Source of the DNA: JAWLHU01 sp041690255
GTDB taxonomy: Bacteria; Bacillota; Sulfobacillia; Symbiobacteriales; Symbiobacteriaceae
DNA: 64,000 nucleotides
Direction of reading: 5' to 3'
Assembly: GCA_041690255.1 (NCBI GenBank)
Contig: JAWLHU010000013.1
Coordinates: forward strand, 124,001 to 188,000
In this document: positions 43,519 to 53,791 of the stretch, one piece after another
How positions within the stretch are numbered: the first letter of the stretch is position 1
Layout of the letters: each line of letters opens with the position of its first letter
Position numbers and translations under genes: made by a program
The notes under the pieces: model-generated
Databases searched by the model: none
What the model saw: the letters and a program-made list of their open reading frames with translations, nothing else
Told to the model about the DNA's origin: nothing

Positions 43519-46500
43519 TCAATAGCCGAACACACGGCCCCAGGCGGTCTTGAACCGGTTGGGGAAGTAGATATGGAAGCGGTCGGGGAAGCGCTCCGGG
43601 TAGACGCCATACCTGGAGCTAGATATCGTGGTGCCCTCCGCCGCCAGCACGGGTTTGCCCGTCTGCCTGGCCACATCGGGCGCCATGGACTGTCCGATGC
43701 AGCAGACGCGCCGCATATCGAAACCGGTGCCGCCAAAATCTTGACCGATGCCCGCAAAGCGATTTGCATCAATATCCACGCCGTGGACGCCCATGACTTT
43801 GGCAGCGCCATCGGACGAGATCGCGACTGGCTCGTTCGTGGGCAGGCCACGCAGGAAGTTTCGGGCCGCCGCCTCGTCAGCCACTTCGGTGGCCGGTGAG
43901 AACCTCAGCTCCAGGGCGTTGGTATGGCCCGGCATGGTCAGCTTCTGAATATCAAAGCCACCCATGTCTTCACCCATGGAGAGGAGGCTGTTGTCGCGCG
44001 CCAGTTGTCTGCCCACCGGCGCGTACTTGGCGCCGGTGAGGCCGCCCATGACGCCGCCGGTGACGAGGCCGATTGCCCCGCCGATAAGGGCAGCCTGTCC
44101 GACCCCCTGCTTCCAGTCGTTCCCGTCGACCAGGTTTGCGCCGATCTGGAAACCGGCGCCCGAGATCGCACCATCTGCGGCGCCGGCCGTGGCGCCGACA
44201 ACGATGCCCGTGGCGACGGTCGAATAGGTGGCGACACCTGCAGCGGCCATCGCTCCGGCGACGGCGGCGCCCACGCCGTACCCGACCGCACCGCCGGCGG
44301 CTCCCGCCAAGGCGCCGACGCCCATGTAGGCGAAGAACTTGCCGACGCTGAAGGGCTGGTTTTCCCGCTTCGCCTGCACCGCGTAGGTGATTCCGCCCGC
44401 AGCAGCCCCGATCAATGCGCTGATACCCACGGCGATGGCGAGCGCCAGGAAGGCGAACTCTCCGCTCGGGTCCACGTACAGAACCGGATTGTTACCGGCG
44501 TAGACGTACGGGCTGGCATACTGGCCCTGCGGATCGGTCCCGTAGAAGCGCATCAGGCGGCTGTCGTACAGGCGGGGCCCGAAGGCGTAGAGGTAATTGC
44601 CCGCAGCCAGCACTTCGATCTCCTGCGCCGTGTACAGGTAGGGCACGGGGAGCTGCCAGCCCCCGTACGGATCGCCCAGAATGCTGCCGAAGGGCTTGTA
44701 GTGGATAGCTTGTACGACGTCGCCCGTCGTGGCGTCCAGGAGCATTCGGGTGGAGTTCAGATAGTCCCGCAGGACCAGGTACCGGGCGCCGTCGGGCAGG
44801 GCGCTGACCATGCCGAGCGGACCGGAGAGATACTGGGTCCGACCAGCCGTTCCGCTACCGTCCGAGACCAGTTCGACCAGGGGCGTGCCGGCAGGGTTCC
44901 GCAGGTAGAGCTTTCGTTCGGTACCGGCCAGGCGGAAGACGCGCTGATCGCTGCTGTCGTACTGGTACTGGCGCTGGCCGCCGTCCTCCATCTGCACCGA
45001 TGTGGTGGACCGGGTGAGCGGATGATAGGTGATCCCTGTGATCTGCCGGGGGGCTGCGCTGCTGATGTTGCCGTCCGGCTCATACCCGTACTGCGACCCG
45101 CTGGAGCCGTCCGTGTTCAGCACCTTGTCGGTGTTCACCTGGTAGGCGTAGGAAAGGCTCTGACCGCCATCGTCCACCTCAAGGGTGTTGCCGTTGCCGT
45201 CGTACCGGGAGATGCTCAGGCTGTCGCCGGTGCCCGTGCTGGACTCGCCCTGTTCCATACGCCCGAGGTTGTCATAGGCGTACGCATAGCTGTAACGGAG
45301 CGGGAAGTCCCCTTGGTCGGGCACCTGCACGGCGGTCTCCACCCGTGCGATCTTGCCGTCATAGTACCCGGCCCCGCCGGCACCGCCCGAGGTGTAGCTG
45401 AGCTGCTCCGAAAAGAGGCTGCCGTACTGGTGCTGGGCCAGCCACCCCGGCGAGGTATAGGTGAACTGGTGGTCCAGGGTGACGTTGCCCCCGGTCATCA
45501 CCTCATGCAGGGGGGCGCCGTTCGGGTCGTAGGTATAGGTCGCCAGTGGCTGGGAGTCGCCATCTACCGCGATGGTCGCCGTATGGCCGAGCCGGTCGTA
45601 GCCAAAGGTCACCTTGGGTACCGACCCGGCCGGCAGGTTCTGCTCCGCCGTCACGACGTCGCCGTTGTTGTTGTACGTGTACTGGGTGCTGTAGCTCTCG
45701 CTGTCGTAGGCGGGCACCTGGAGCGTGCGGGTCCGGATGCGGCCGAAGGCGTCGTAGCGGAACTGCTCCACCACCGCCTCCGTGCCGTCCGGGCTCAGCA
45801 CCACGGATGCAGCAAGGCGGCCGTACTGGTGGGGATCGCTGCCATCGCCGTCGTAGCTCATCTGCTTCAGAGGAATGGCACCGTCTGCCACGGTCGGGTA
45901 GTCCGGGCTGTCGCTGGCGAGCGGCTGGAGCACCTCCGGGTTCCAGGCGGCGTACATCTGGCCGCCTTCCACCAGCCGGCCCAGGCCGTCGTACCTGGCG
46001 TAGAGGATATACCCCCCCGCCGCTCCGGCGGCGTCCTGGCTGAAGCGGAGCCGCCCCATCCGGTCGTAGATCAGTTGCTGCGTCCCGGTGTCGGGGTGGG
46101 TGCGCGTCACGGTTCGGCCCAGCAGATCCTGCTGTGTCACCGCCTGCCACGCTGTGAGCAGTCCCCCTGACGCCGGGAAGGCGTTGGGCGGAAGGCTCTG
46201 CATGCTCACGCCGGCGCTGGTGGGCGTCGAGCGCAGCGCGGTGGAATTGACCGTTCCGTCCGCCATGATCACCCACTGGGCGACCGGCTCCTCCGCCTGG
46301 GTCGTCAGGGATGCCGAGACCACCTGGTTCGGGTCGGAGACCGTCTTTGTCCGGTACTGCCCGGCGGGAAGCCCGAGTGCGGGGAGGTCATTGGCCACAT
46401 TGGCACCGTAGGAGATGCGGGTGGTGTGCGGGGGCTGGACATCGGGTGCGATGGCGAACAGCTTCCCCGGCTTGCCGTACTCCACAGGGCGACCCATCGG

Positions 46501-49500
46501 GGACGCCTCAAACCGGGTGCGGGAGTACGGGTAGCCCTGGTCGTCGGAGCGGCCTTCCTGACCGCTGTAGTAGTCGGCGATATCGCCCTGCATCACCCCC
46601 GTGCTCCAGTCGAAGCTCGTGATGAAGCCGGGCCGGTAGGAGAGGAAGGTCGGGTCAGAGGCGAGGGCGAAGGCGGCCCCCTTCGTCTGGACGGCGGGCC
46701 GGCCCAGGTCGTCGTACAGGGTGGCCGTGATGATGGACTCGCCGACGCCCAGGGAGTGGAGCTGCCGGCTACGGCCGGTCCCGTCTGCGAAGGAGACGCT
46801 GACCTGAGGCTGGGCAAGCACGGCCAGGTTCCGAAAGCCGCCCGGATTGCCCATGTAAAGGGTCACGGTCCCGGCGATGGGCGTGGCGGCCAGGTAGCGC
46901 AGGATCAGTTGACCGTTGGCGTAGAAGAGCAGGGCGCCACCGCAGTTGACCAGCAGCCACTGCGCCTGCGGGGTGGGCCGTGCCGACTGGGGCTCCATGG
47001 CGAGGGGCTGACCGTTGTAGGAGGCGGTCCAGACCTGGCTTGCGGGCGACCAGGCCACCTGGAAGGCATCACCGATGCGGATGCCCAGCGGCTGGGTCAG
47101 GGTGACGCCGGGTGCTGGCGCGTAGGTCAGGTAGAGAGCGAGGTCGCCGCCACTGCTGTCATTTCGCAGGGCCAGGCTTCCCGGCGGGGTCGCCCCGCTG
47201 TAGGTGAGCACCCCCTCCTCCACCTGCCAGGCGCCCGCCGGCGCGGCGGTCCAATTGCGCTGCCACTGGTCCGGGTCGTTCAGTTGCTCCAGGAAACCTC
47301 CGCCGGCGGCGGTCAGGGCGAGCGACTGGTTGGGCTGCGCCGGGTTGAACTCGCCGCCTGTCTGGCGCGAGAGGAAGCTCTGGACCAGCGACTGCGGCGT
47401 CGCCTGCGGTCCGAAGCCGCCGACCTTCTGGAAGTTCGGGCTGTAGACCGCCAGCATCGTATCGTCGGAGTTGCCGAGCGTAGCAAGCGGCAGTTGCATC
47501 ACGGGGTCGTACACATTGGCCAGGAAGGTCGCGACGAACGGGGAGAAGCGCAGGTCATCCAACCAGACCATGCCCGCGCCGTCATTGGCGGCGGAGATGG
47601 TGATCGTGACGCCCGTTGCGCCCGCGGCGACGGGAATGCGCTGCATGAGGAAGCGCCATGTGCCGTCGGCCTCGCCGAAGGGGAGCAGCCCCTGCCAGGT
47701 CTGGACGCCGTTCGTCTTCACCGTGACCGTCCAGCCGCCGGCGGGCGTGGAACCGGCGGCCACCTTGGCCCAGCAGGTAAAGAGGAAGTCGCCGGGGACG
47801 ACCTGCGGCTGGAAGAGGCGGGTGGGGCCGGGGGCGCCCGGGTTCACCTGCACGCTGCAGGTCCCCGTGTGGGCGGTGCCTGTGACAACGGCGCTGCCTG
47901 CGGGCAGGCTCCAGCCCGTGGGCGCCTCGTAGGGCTCAAAGCCAGCATAGGCCGCCGTGCCCGCCGTCAGGCTGGCGTTGGTGAATCCGGCCACCACCAG
48001 TTCGCCGCGGGCGTCGTAGAGCGTGGTATGCACCATTCCATCCGCATCGGTCACCTCGGTCACGAGGCCCGCCGTGCCGCGGGCGGTGATCGCTGACGTG
48101 AGCATCCAGGCGGTGCCGGGCGTGCCCTGGAAGGGGAAATCGCTGTCGGTCTGCGGGCTCGCGAGCGAGTAGGACTGGTAGGGCGCCGTGATCTGAAGCG
48201 CTGTGCCCGCCTGCTGATCAAGCACCAGCGGCCAGTTGCGGAGGGTGTTCGCCTGGACGGAGACGACCACCGGCGCAGGGGCGCCATCGGCCTGGATCTC
48301 CTGCCTGGTCTGCACCGCCAGATTCTGAACCTGCCAGGCCGGGAGGTCAGGATAGGCCGTATAGGCGTAAGTGATCGCGTTGGTCCGGACCTCGCGCTGC
48401 CCATAACTGTTGTAGTTGTCGGTCGCGGTCAGGACCGGGTTGCCGGTCGCCAGGTCGAACGTGCGGGAGAGCGTGCTGGTGACACCGTCCAGCATCGTGG
48501 TCTGGCCGGTGGGCAGGGCCAGTCCGCCATAGAGCGGGACCGGCTGCGTTCCGTTTGGCGGCATGGGCAGCACGGCGGTATAGGTCGTATAGGTGGTTGT
48601 GCTGGAGGCCACCAGGTTATTCTCGGCGTCGTACTGGTCCTGCCCGATCAGCAGGCCGTCCAGGAGGCTGGCGTTGGCCGGGAAGGGTTCACTCCCCGCC
48701 TGCACCCCATTGAAGTAGCGGATGACTGTCCGCCCGTTCGGGCCGGCCTGCACTCCGCTCACCTCGGTCGGCTGAAGTTCGCCGGAGAAGGTGGACGCCT
48801 GGTAGAACTTGGCCACCTTGCCGGTCGGATCGCTGGCTGCGGTCGCGGGATCGTACGCATAAGACGTATCGCTGGTCTGATACCCGTCCCAAAGGCTGAC
48901 GGCGCTGACGACAAAGGTATGCAGGCTGCTGTCGATGGCGCCGGCGGCGTAGCGATAGAGGTTGATCACAGGCGCCTGGTTGAAGAGAGTCCCCAGCGGG
49001 TAGGTGACAAAGGCGCTGGGTCCTGCCGGTACCCTGCCATTGCTGGCCACCGCGACACCGTTCTGCGTGGTGAGAAAATACTGCTCCGCGACGGTCTCGC
49101 TGGAGCGCACCTGCCCATTCCAGAAGGTCAGGAAGACCATCCCCACGGGCTTGTAGTCGCCGTCAAGCTTCAGGTAGGTCATGAACTCCGGACCCTGATT
49201 GACGATGGTGGTCGTATCGATATCCGAACTCAGGGTGTAGATCGGGTCGTTCGGCATCTGACTCCACGGGATCAGCGGATCTTTCCGGTACACATCCAGA
49301 TCAGAGGTGAAGTAACCCCCCTGGGCGGCGGTGACGTAGAAGCGCCGCTGCGGGCTGATCACCGTTCCACTGGCAAAGGAGACCTCGCCTGGCACCCACG
49401 TGCTGGAGATCACCGTGGGGTCATAGGCGGCAGCCCGATCACTGCCGTTCCCGGCGACCGTCGACTGGCCGCCGAGGCCCAGGTCCACGCCATACGCGAA

Positions 49501-51867
49501 GTAGAAGCTGCTGCCGGAGCTGGCTGAACTGCTCGGGGCGAGCGACTGGTCCAGGTGCCAGTCAAGGCCGTCATAGCGCAGCAGGTTCGGTCCCGTCGCC
49601 ACCATCTCGTCCCCGGTAATGACCGGCGCGAACCCGATCAGCATCTGGCCGCCAGGCATGGTCTGGCTGAACGAGAACGCCTTGGCGCTCACGGTCTTGT
49701 AGTCATCCGACCACTGGAGGATCTGCACGGTGTAGTTGTAGCTGGTGCTCAGGAGGCTGGTGACACTGGCGAAGGCGGTCAGCGACCGGCCGGGGCTCCA
49801 GGTCGCGAGGTACTGCTCATTGGTAAAGGTGATGTGGGCGGTCGTCGTCACGGAACCGCCCTGGAACCAGGTGAGCAGCGGGTCCTGGTAGTAGAGCGTG
49901 AACGTGTTCCTGTCCGTGGCCGTCTCGTAGACCATGACCTGATAGTAGTTGCCCGCCGCCACGATGAACTGCTGGCGGCCGCTGCTACTGCCCCACCCTG
50001 CGCTGACCTGCTCGGCCAGCCACGACTGTGTCGGCCACTGCCATGAGAAGCGCTGTAGTTCGCCGGTCTGCGGGTTGGACGCCAGGAAGAAGCCAGCGCC
50101 GCCGGCGATCTGGGTGCGCCGGGAGGGAAAGAGCGGCGGTACGTACTCTTCCCACGATCCGAGCAGGGTCGTCTGCTTGTGGTAGGCGAAGGCATAGGTG
50201 GCATCTGACCCGTCGCCCGCCGGGAAGAAGAGGAGGAAGTAGTCGGCCTCAGCCAAAACCTGCAGGTCATCTGGGTTCGCCTTGACCGCCTTGGGGCCGC
50301 CGGCGGGGCGCCACTCCTGCCAGTTGCCGAGCCAGGTGAAGACCTGAAGCTGCAGTTGCTTCGTGTTGGCGTTGAGCCAGGTGACCACGGCGTAGTCGGG
50401 GCCGAACCAGACGCGCGGCGTCGCGTTGCCGCTCCAGCCAGCCGGGCAGGGTACGGTCTGCTTGCGCGGGCAGATGTCCAGATCGAGTTTGCTGTAGCTG
50501 TATGTGGCCACGGCACCGCCCGGGAAGGTGATCGACTCCAGGGCGCCCAGCGGCAGGGTGCCCGAGGAGTCCTGCTCCAGGTAGTAGGTGAAAGCGAGCC
50601 CTGGCTGCGGGGCGCCTCCGGCGGGCACCTGCACGACGCCCGTCAGGTAGCGCTTGTACGTGTCCCCGTAGAGCGTGCCCGTCGAGTTCGTGACATTGGC
50701 AACTGTGTATTGGAATAGCACGGAGAAGAGGGGCACCCCATCGGGGTTAGCCACCTGGATCTGGTCGAGGTAGCGGGTTTCGTACTTCGACTGATACGGC
50801 GACGGGCCGTCGGTCGGCCCCGGGAGCTGCGGATCCAGGTACTCCCTGGGCAGTTCCGGATGGGTGGCGCGGTCGTTGTACTCCTTCTCGCCGTAGACCA
50901 GCTCGGCCGTCCGCCCAAAGACGTCGGTCATGCGCCTCAGGTAGCAGGCCTTCGTAAAGGAGAGCCCACCGCCGCCCACCGGCTGGGTGACCAGATCGTA
51001 GTCGAACATGATCTGGTCCATCCACTTGCTGCGCACCGCGCCAAGGTTCCAGCCATCCACAAAGGACTGCTGGAGAGGCTGCCCGGCGGAATTCTGGGTG
51101 ACCATGCTGCTGCCGATCCAGTTGCCCCAGCGGACACCGTGGGTGAGCAGGTTGCGGTCCGCCGGCTGGCCGCTGCCGCCGTACAGGTAGGTCAGGCCGT
51201 CCGGCTTCAGGATCTCCCAGGTCTCAATGGCCGGATAATAGAGGATGCGCCAGAACTGGAAGTTTGGCGTCTGAAAGGAGAGGCCGCCGGCGTAGACCGG
51301 GAGGCCGCTGGTGCCACTGGTGATGCGGTAGCAGCGGCCATAGGCCGCGTCATTGATCTGCCACGCCGTGCTGTCCGGTTCGGTGACGATTGGCGCCCCC
51401 ATCGTCAAGGCCAGGCCCTGCGCTGCAAAGGCCGTCACGAGTGGTGCCGTGACGGCGGGCTGCTGGAGGGAGGACTTGAGGTCCTCGGTCAGCGTGAAGA
51501 GCAGCCAGGTGCGGTCGTCCTGCACAAGCTGCATGGGCGTGGTGCCCGACATGAGGAAGTAGGCCGGGTTGGCAACGGTCCCCGCGGTGGTGACATCGGC
51601 GATGATGCGGTCAAGGGCCAGGTTCCAGCCCAGACCGAGGATCCCGGTCGCTCCGTCAAAGTTCCACCGCTGGGCCTGTTCCGCGACGTTGCTCTCATAC
51701 AGGATCGTCACTTTGGCATCGAGCCCGTTTCTTCCCGGCAGTGTGATCAGATCCATCGGAAAGTTGAGGTCGCCTCGGAAGAGGTTTACGCTGTTTGCAA
51801 CCCCACCGACCCCCTGCTGGTCATACTGAAAGGTAAAGATCTCCGGTACCTGTGTGACCCCGCCCAT
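43519..51867 (-). CDS. Giant RHS/YD-repeat protein without signal peptide (2782 aa)
   Basis: An RHS protein that starts directly with a SpvB/TcB-like region (NLFRGDLNFPMDLITLPGRNG, then GLGWNLALDRI). A long beta-rich section follows, with a carbohydrate-binding-module-like domain at about 1305-1443 (SVQVNPG, then TISAANDGAGMVWLDDLRF). YD repeats occupy about 1900-2430. The core motif region LYDSRLMRFYGTDPQGQY with NPVLYVDPSGEF ends near 2473. The tail first has a Gly/Ala-rich, membrane-like stretch (about 2475-2620) and then an unrecognised domain of about 140 residues. Absence of a signal peptide suggests an intracellular or specially exported toxin-like particle. The ATG at 51867 has GGGAGG nine bases upstream. 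Confidence 0.88.
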   Translation of the reverse strand: MGGVTQVPEIFTFQYDQQGVGGVANSVNLFRGDLNFPMDLITLPGRNGLDAKVTILYESNVAEQAQRWNFDGATGILGLGWNLALDRIIADVTTAGTVANPAYFLMSGTTPMQLVQDDRTWLLFTLTEDLKSSLQQPAVTAPLVTAFAAQGLALTMGAPIVTEPDSTAWQINDAAYGRCYRITSGTSGLPVYAGGLSFQTPNFQFWRILYYPAIETWEILKPDGLTYLYGGSGQPADRNLLTHGVRWGNWIGSSMVTQNSAGQPLQQSFVDGWNLGAVRSKWMDQIMFDYDLVTQPVGGGGLSFTKACYLRRMTDVFGRTAELVYGEKEYNDRATHPELPREYLDPQLPGPTDGPSPYQSKYETRYLDQIQVANPDGVPLFSVLFQYTVANVTNSTGTLYGDTYKRYLTGVVQVPAGGAPQPGLAFTYYLEQDSSGTLPLGALESITFPGGAVATYSYSKLDLDICPRKQTVPCPAGWSGNATPRVWFGPDYAVVTWLNANTKQLQLQVFTWLGNWQEWRPAGGPKAVKANPDDLQVLAEADYFLLFFPAGDGSDATYAFAYHKQTTLLGSWEEYVPPLFPSRRTQIAGGAGFFLASNPQTGELQRFSWQWPTQSWLAEQVSAGWGSSSGRQQFIVAAGNYYQVMVYETATDRNTFTLYYQDPLLTWFQGGSVTTTAHITFTNEQYLATWSPGRSLTAFASVTSLLSTSYNYTVQILQWSDDYKTVSAKAFSFSQTMPGGQMLIGFAPVITGDEMVATGPNLLRYDGLDWHLDQSLAPSSSASSGSSFYFAYGVDLGLGGQSTVAGNGSDRAAAYDPTVISSTWVPGEVSFASGTVISPQRRFYVTAAQGGYFTSDLDVYRKDPLIPWSQMPNDPIYTLSSDIDTTTIVNQGPEFMTYLKLDGDYKPVGMVFLTFWNGQVRSSETVAEQYFLTTQNGVAVASNGRVPAGPSAFVTYPLGTLFNQAPVINLYRYAAGAIDSSLHTFVVSAVSLWDGYQTSDTSYAYDPATAASDPTGKVAKFYQASTFSGELQPTEVSGVQAGPNGRTVIRYFNGVQAGSEPFPANASLLDGLLIGQDQYDAENNLVASSTTTYTTYTAVLPMPPNGTQPVPLYGGLALPTGQTTMLDGVTSTLSRTFDLATGNPVLTATDNYNSYGQREVRTNAITYAYTAYPDLPAWQVQNLAVQTRQEIQADGAPAPVVVSVQANTLRNWPLVLDQQAGTALQITAPYQSYSLASPQTDSDFPFQGTPGTAWMLTSAITARGTAGLVTEVTDADGMVHTTLYDARGELVVAGFTNASLTAGTAAYAGFEPYEAPTGWSLPAGSAVVTGTAHTGTCSVQVNPGAPGPTRLFQPQVVPGDFLFTCWAKVAAGSTPAGGWTVTVKTNGVQTWQGLLPFGEADGTWRFLMQRIPVAAGATGVTITISAANDGAGMVWLDDLRFSPFVATFLANVYDPVMQLPLATLGNSDDTMLAVYSPNFQKVGGFGPQATPQSLVQSFLSRQTGGEFNPAQPNQSLALTAAGGGFLEQLNDPDQWQRNWTAAPAGAWQVEEGVLTYSGATPPGSLALRNDSSGGDLALYLTYAPAPGVTLTQPLGIRIGDAFQVAWSPASQVWTASYNGQPLAMEPQSARPTPQAQWLLVNCGGALLFYANGQLILRYLAATPIAGTVTLYMGNPGGFRNLAVLAQPQVSVSFADGTGRSRQLHSLGVGESIITATLYDDLGRPAVQTKGAAFALASDPTFLSYRPGFITSFDWSTGVMQGDIADYYSGQEGRSDDQGYPYSRTRFEASPMGRPVEYGKPGKLFAIAPDVQPPHTTRISYGANVANDLPALGLPAGQYRTKTVSDPNQVVSASLTTQAEEPVAQWVIMADGTVNSTALRSTPTSAGVSMQSLPPNAFPASGGLLTAWQAVTQQDLLGRTVTRTHPDTGTQQLIYDRMGRLRFSQDAAGAAGGYILYARYDGLGRLVEGGQMYAAWNPEVLQPLASDSPDYPTVADGAIPLKQMSYDGDGSDPHQYGRLAASVVLSPDGTEAVVEQFRYDAFGRIRTRTLQVPAYDSESYSTQYTYNNNGDVVTAEQNLPAGSVPKVTFGYDRLGHTATIAVDGDSQPLATYTYDPNGAPLHEVMTGGNVTLDHQFTYTSPGWLAQHQYGSLFSEQLSYTSGGAGGAGYYDGKIARVETAVQVPDQGDFPLRYSYAYAYDNLGRMEQGESSTGTGDSLSISRYDGNGNTLEVDDGGQSLSYAYQVNTDKVLNTDGSSGSQYGYEPDGNISSAAPRQITGITYHPLTRSTTSVQMEDGGQRQYQYDSSDQRVFRLAGTERKLYLRNPAGTPLVELVSDGSGTAGRTQYLSGPLGMVSALPDGARYLVLRDYLNSTRMLLDATTGDVVQAIHYKPFGSILGDPYGGWQLPVPYLYTAQEIEVLAAGNYLYAFGPRLYDSRLMRFYGTDPQGQYASPYVYAGNNPVLYVDPSGEFAFLALAIAVGISALIGAAAGGITYAVQAKRENQPFSVGKFFAYMGVGALAGAAGGAVGYGVGAAVAGAMAAAGVATYSTVATGIVVGATAGAADGAISGAGFQIGANLVDGNDWKQGVGQAALIGGAIGLVTGGVMGGLTGAKYAPVGRQLARDNSLLSMGEDMGGFDIQKLTMPGHTNALELRFSPATEVADEAAARNFLRGLPTNEPVAISSDGAAKVMGVHGVDIDANRFAGIGQDFGGTGFDMRRVCCIGQSMAPDVARQTGKPVLAAEGTTISSSRYGVYPERFPDRFHIYFPNRFKTAWGRVFGY

Positions 51868-52354
51868 GCACGTATACCTCCCTCACGGCGGACTCGGTGC
51901 AATTGAATCCCGAGTAGTTTATATTGTTTTATAACTCTTTATCATTGCTATTGTATCATACTTCAGATCTTTTGACTAGAGTAAGAACTCCGCCTACGTC
52001 CGGGTCTCCCGGCTGGCCACGGCCATTCTGGAATGACTTGCACAGTCTGGTCCGAGGATCTGACTCGCCGGAGCAGCTGAATGTTCAGCCCTCACAGCAC
52101 AAAGCGGTCCCTCCCCCTCTGCTGAGAGAGGAGGAGGGACCGTCCAATGCGCAGAAACCCGCCAGGTCGGCCAGTTGCGATCCGTTTTCGCAAGCTGCCA
52201 TCTTTTTCGCGACCGCCAATCCCTACTTCTCCTCCCCAAACGAGCCGGGCCACGCACTCCACATGTGTCGAGTATCGGTCGCTACCATACCTAAACGGCG
52301 TTTCGAAGCGGGTTACCAGAACGGTTTTTCCGACGATGTCGTTGGTAGTCCGGG
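51868..52354. other. AT-rich intergenic region upstream of the second RHS operon
   Basis: This 487-base gap holds no supported gene. The part at 51905-51985 is far more AT-rich than its surroundings and contains TATGATACAAT on the minus strand, a likely promoter region for the RHS operon. It also contains the hairpin at 52105-52142 and, at 52249-52265, a 17-base copy of the 3' end of the rRNA methyltransferase gene. Confidence 0.5.
52105..52142 (-). terminator. Hairpin downstream of the MFS gene
   Basis: A 16-bp stem with one mismatch (52105-52120 with 52127-52142) and a 6-base loop, about 210 bases past the MFS stop. There is no long T tract. Confidence 0.5.
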
Positions 52355-53584
52355 TCATCCAGCATCCTCTGACAAGGTTGGCCACCCGGCTTCTACCAGC
52401 ACCTTGCTTCCCACCAGGAAAAAACCCTGGATGAACATCAGCAGCCCGGTTCCCATGAGTAACCACTCGATCCTGACGAGGTCGGCCATCGGCCCGAAGA
52501 CGAGCATCCCCAGGGGCATCATCGAACTCGAAATCATGCCCATCACACCAAAGACGCGCCCCAGAAAATCGGCCTCGACCTTCTCCTGCAGCAGGACCGT
52601 TGCGGGGGTATTGAACATGGGCATAGAAACGCCCACGGCCCCCATGATAACCAAGTAGACCCAGAAAATCGGGGTGACTCCGAGCGCAGACGTACAGGCC
52701 CCCATCGCCAGGCTGGCCAGAGTCATGGTATAGACTCTGTTCCTAAACCCGCCCCAGGCAGCCATGATCCCTCCGCCCGCCATCATGCCGACCGAAAAGG
52801 AGATCTCAATGGCGGTTAGCCGCCAGACGTCATCGCCGAAGCTGCGGGTAACCTGAAGCGGAGTCAGAAAGGCGGCCGGTGCCACCAGGAACATGAAACA
52901 CGCGCTATAGACGAGAAAGGTTTTGACATAGCCATGGCTCCGGATGTAGGTTACGCCCTCACGGAAGTCGGCAAAGTAACTGGTGGTCTGTCTCTGCATC
53001 GCCTTTGCGTGAACGGGTACACGCAAAAACCCGAGTAGTGCCACAATTGCAATGGCGGCGGTAACCACATCGATGAAAAAGATTGCTTCGATTGAGGCCA
53101 CGGTTAGTAACGCACCGGCGACCATGGGGGAGGCCAGCATCACGCACGCCTGAATCGTTCCCTGTGCTGCATTGACCTTCGTCAGCTTATCCGCAGGCAC
53201 AATGTCGGGAATCAGGGCCCCAACGGCCGGGGTGTGAATCCCAGACCCCAGAGCGCGCACGGCGGACATGACGAACAGCAGCCAGAGCGCACCGTACCCG
53301 AACAGGAACAGAAGGGCCAGGATCAGAGTGGCGACTGCAATCAGTGCGTCAGCCAGAATGATCATCGATTTACGGTTATAGCGGTCCGCCCATACCCCTG
53401 CGAAGGGCGAGAGGAAAAAGGTCGGCAGGAAGCCGCAAACAATTGCAGCGGTCATCATGGTGCCAGACTGCGTGGTTAGCGTAATCTGCCACATTATGGC
53501 ATACTGCACCAGCATCGAGCCAAAGAGTGATACCGTCTGGGTGCCGAGAAAGAGGATGATGTTCCTCCGCCACTTTGCCTCCAT
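52355..53584 (-). CDS. MFS transporter (macrolide-efflux-like, DHA3 type)
   Basis: A 409-residue, 12-segment major facilitator. The loop motif GVWADRYNRKSM after the second membrane segment is the MFS motif A, and the overall pattern (FLGTQTVSLFGSMLVQYA at the N-terminus) fits the MefA-like DHA3 group, whose members export drugs. The Met at 53584 was chosen because the conserved start of the family is there; the AGGAGG lies 13 bases upstream, longer than usual. Base composition is more AT-rich than neighbours, suggesting later acquisition. The substrate is not known. Confidence 0.86.
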   Translation of the reverse strand: MEAKWRRNIILFLGTQTVSLFGSMLVQYAIMWQITLTTQSGTMMTAAIVCGFLPTFFLSPFAGVWADRYNRKSMIILADALIAVATLILALLFLFGYGALWLLFVMSAVRALGSGIHTPAVGALIPDIVPADKLTKVNAAQGTIQACVMLASPMVAGALLTVASIEAIFFIDVVTAAIAIVALLGFLRVPVHAKAMQRQTTSYFADFREGVTYIRSHGYVKTFLVYSACFMFLVAPAAFLTPLQVTRSFGDDVWRLTAIEISFSVGMMAGGGIMAAWGGFRNRVYTMTLASLAMGACTSALGVTPIFWVYLVIMGAVGVSMPMFNTPATVLLQEKVEADFLGRVFGVMGMISSSMMPLGMLVFGPMADLVRIEWLLMGTGLLMFIQGFFLVGSKVLVEAGWPTLSEDAG

Positions 53585-53791
53585 CGAATGCTGACTGCCT
53601 CCTCGGGTAAATGCACTGTGCAGATGTTGTCCTCGAAGCTGGTCAACAGGACGCAAAAGCGTGTCCACAGTTTGGGGTTTCCAAGTACTCACCAAGATAC
53701 CCTTGAAGACCCGAAGCGGGAAAGGCGCAGCCCCGAATAGGTAAGGGTTTGCGCCTCTCACACTTGTCAGGTCAGCAACTTTGCACCACCT

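Noticed and set aside
52092..52466. A 124-codon minus-strand frame containing HVECVARL.
   Set aside because: It overlaps the MFS gene end and has no ribosome site; only eight residues match the methyltransferase C-terminus. Kept as a repeat observation, not as a gene.
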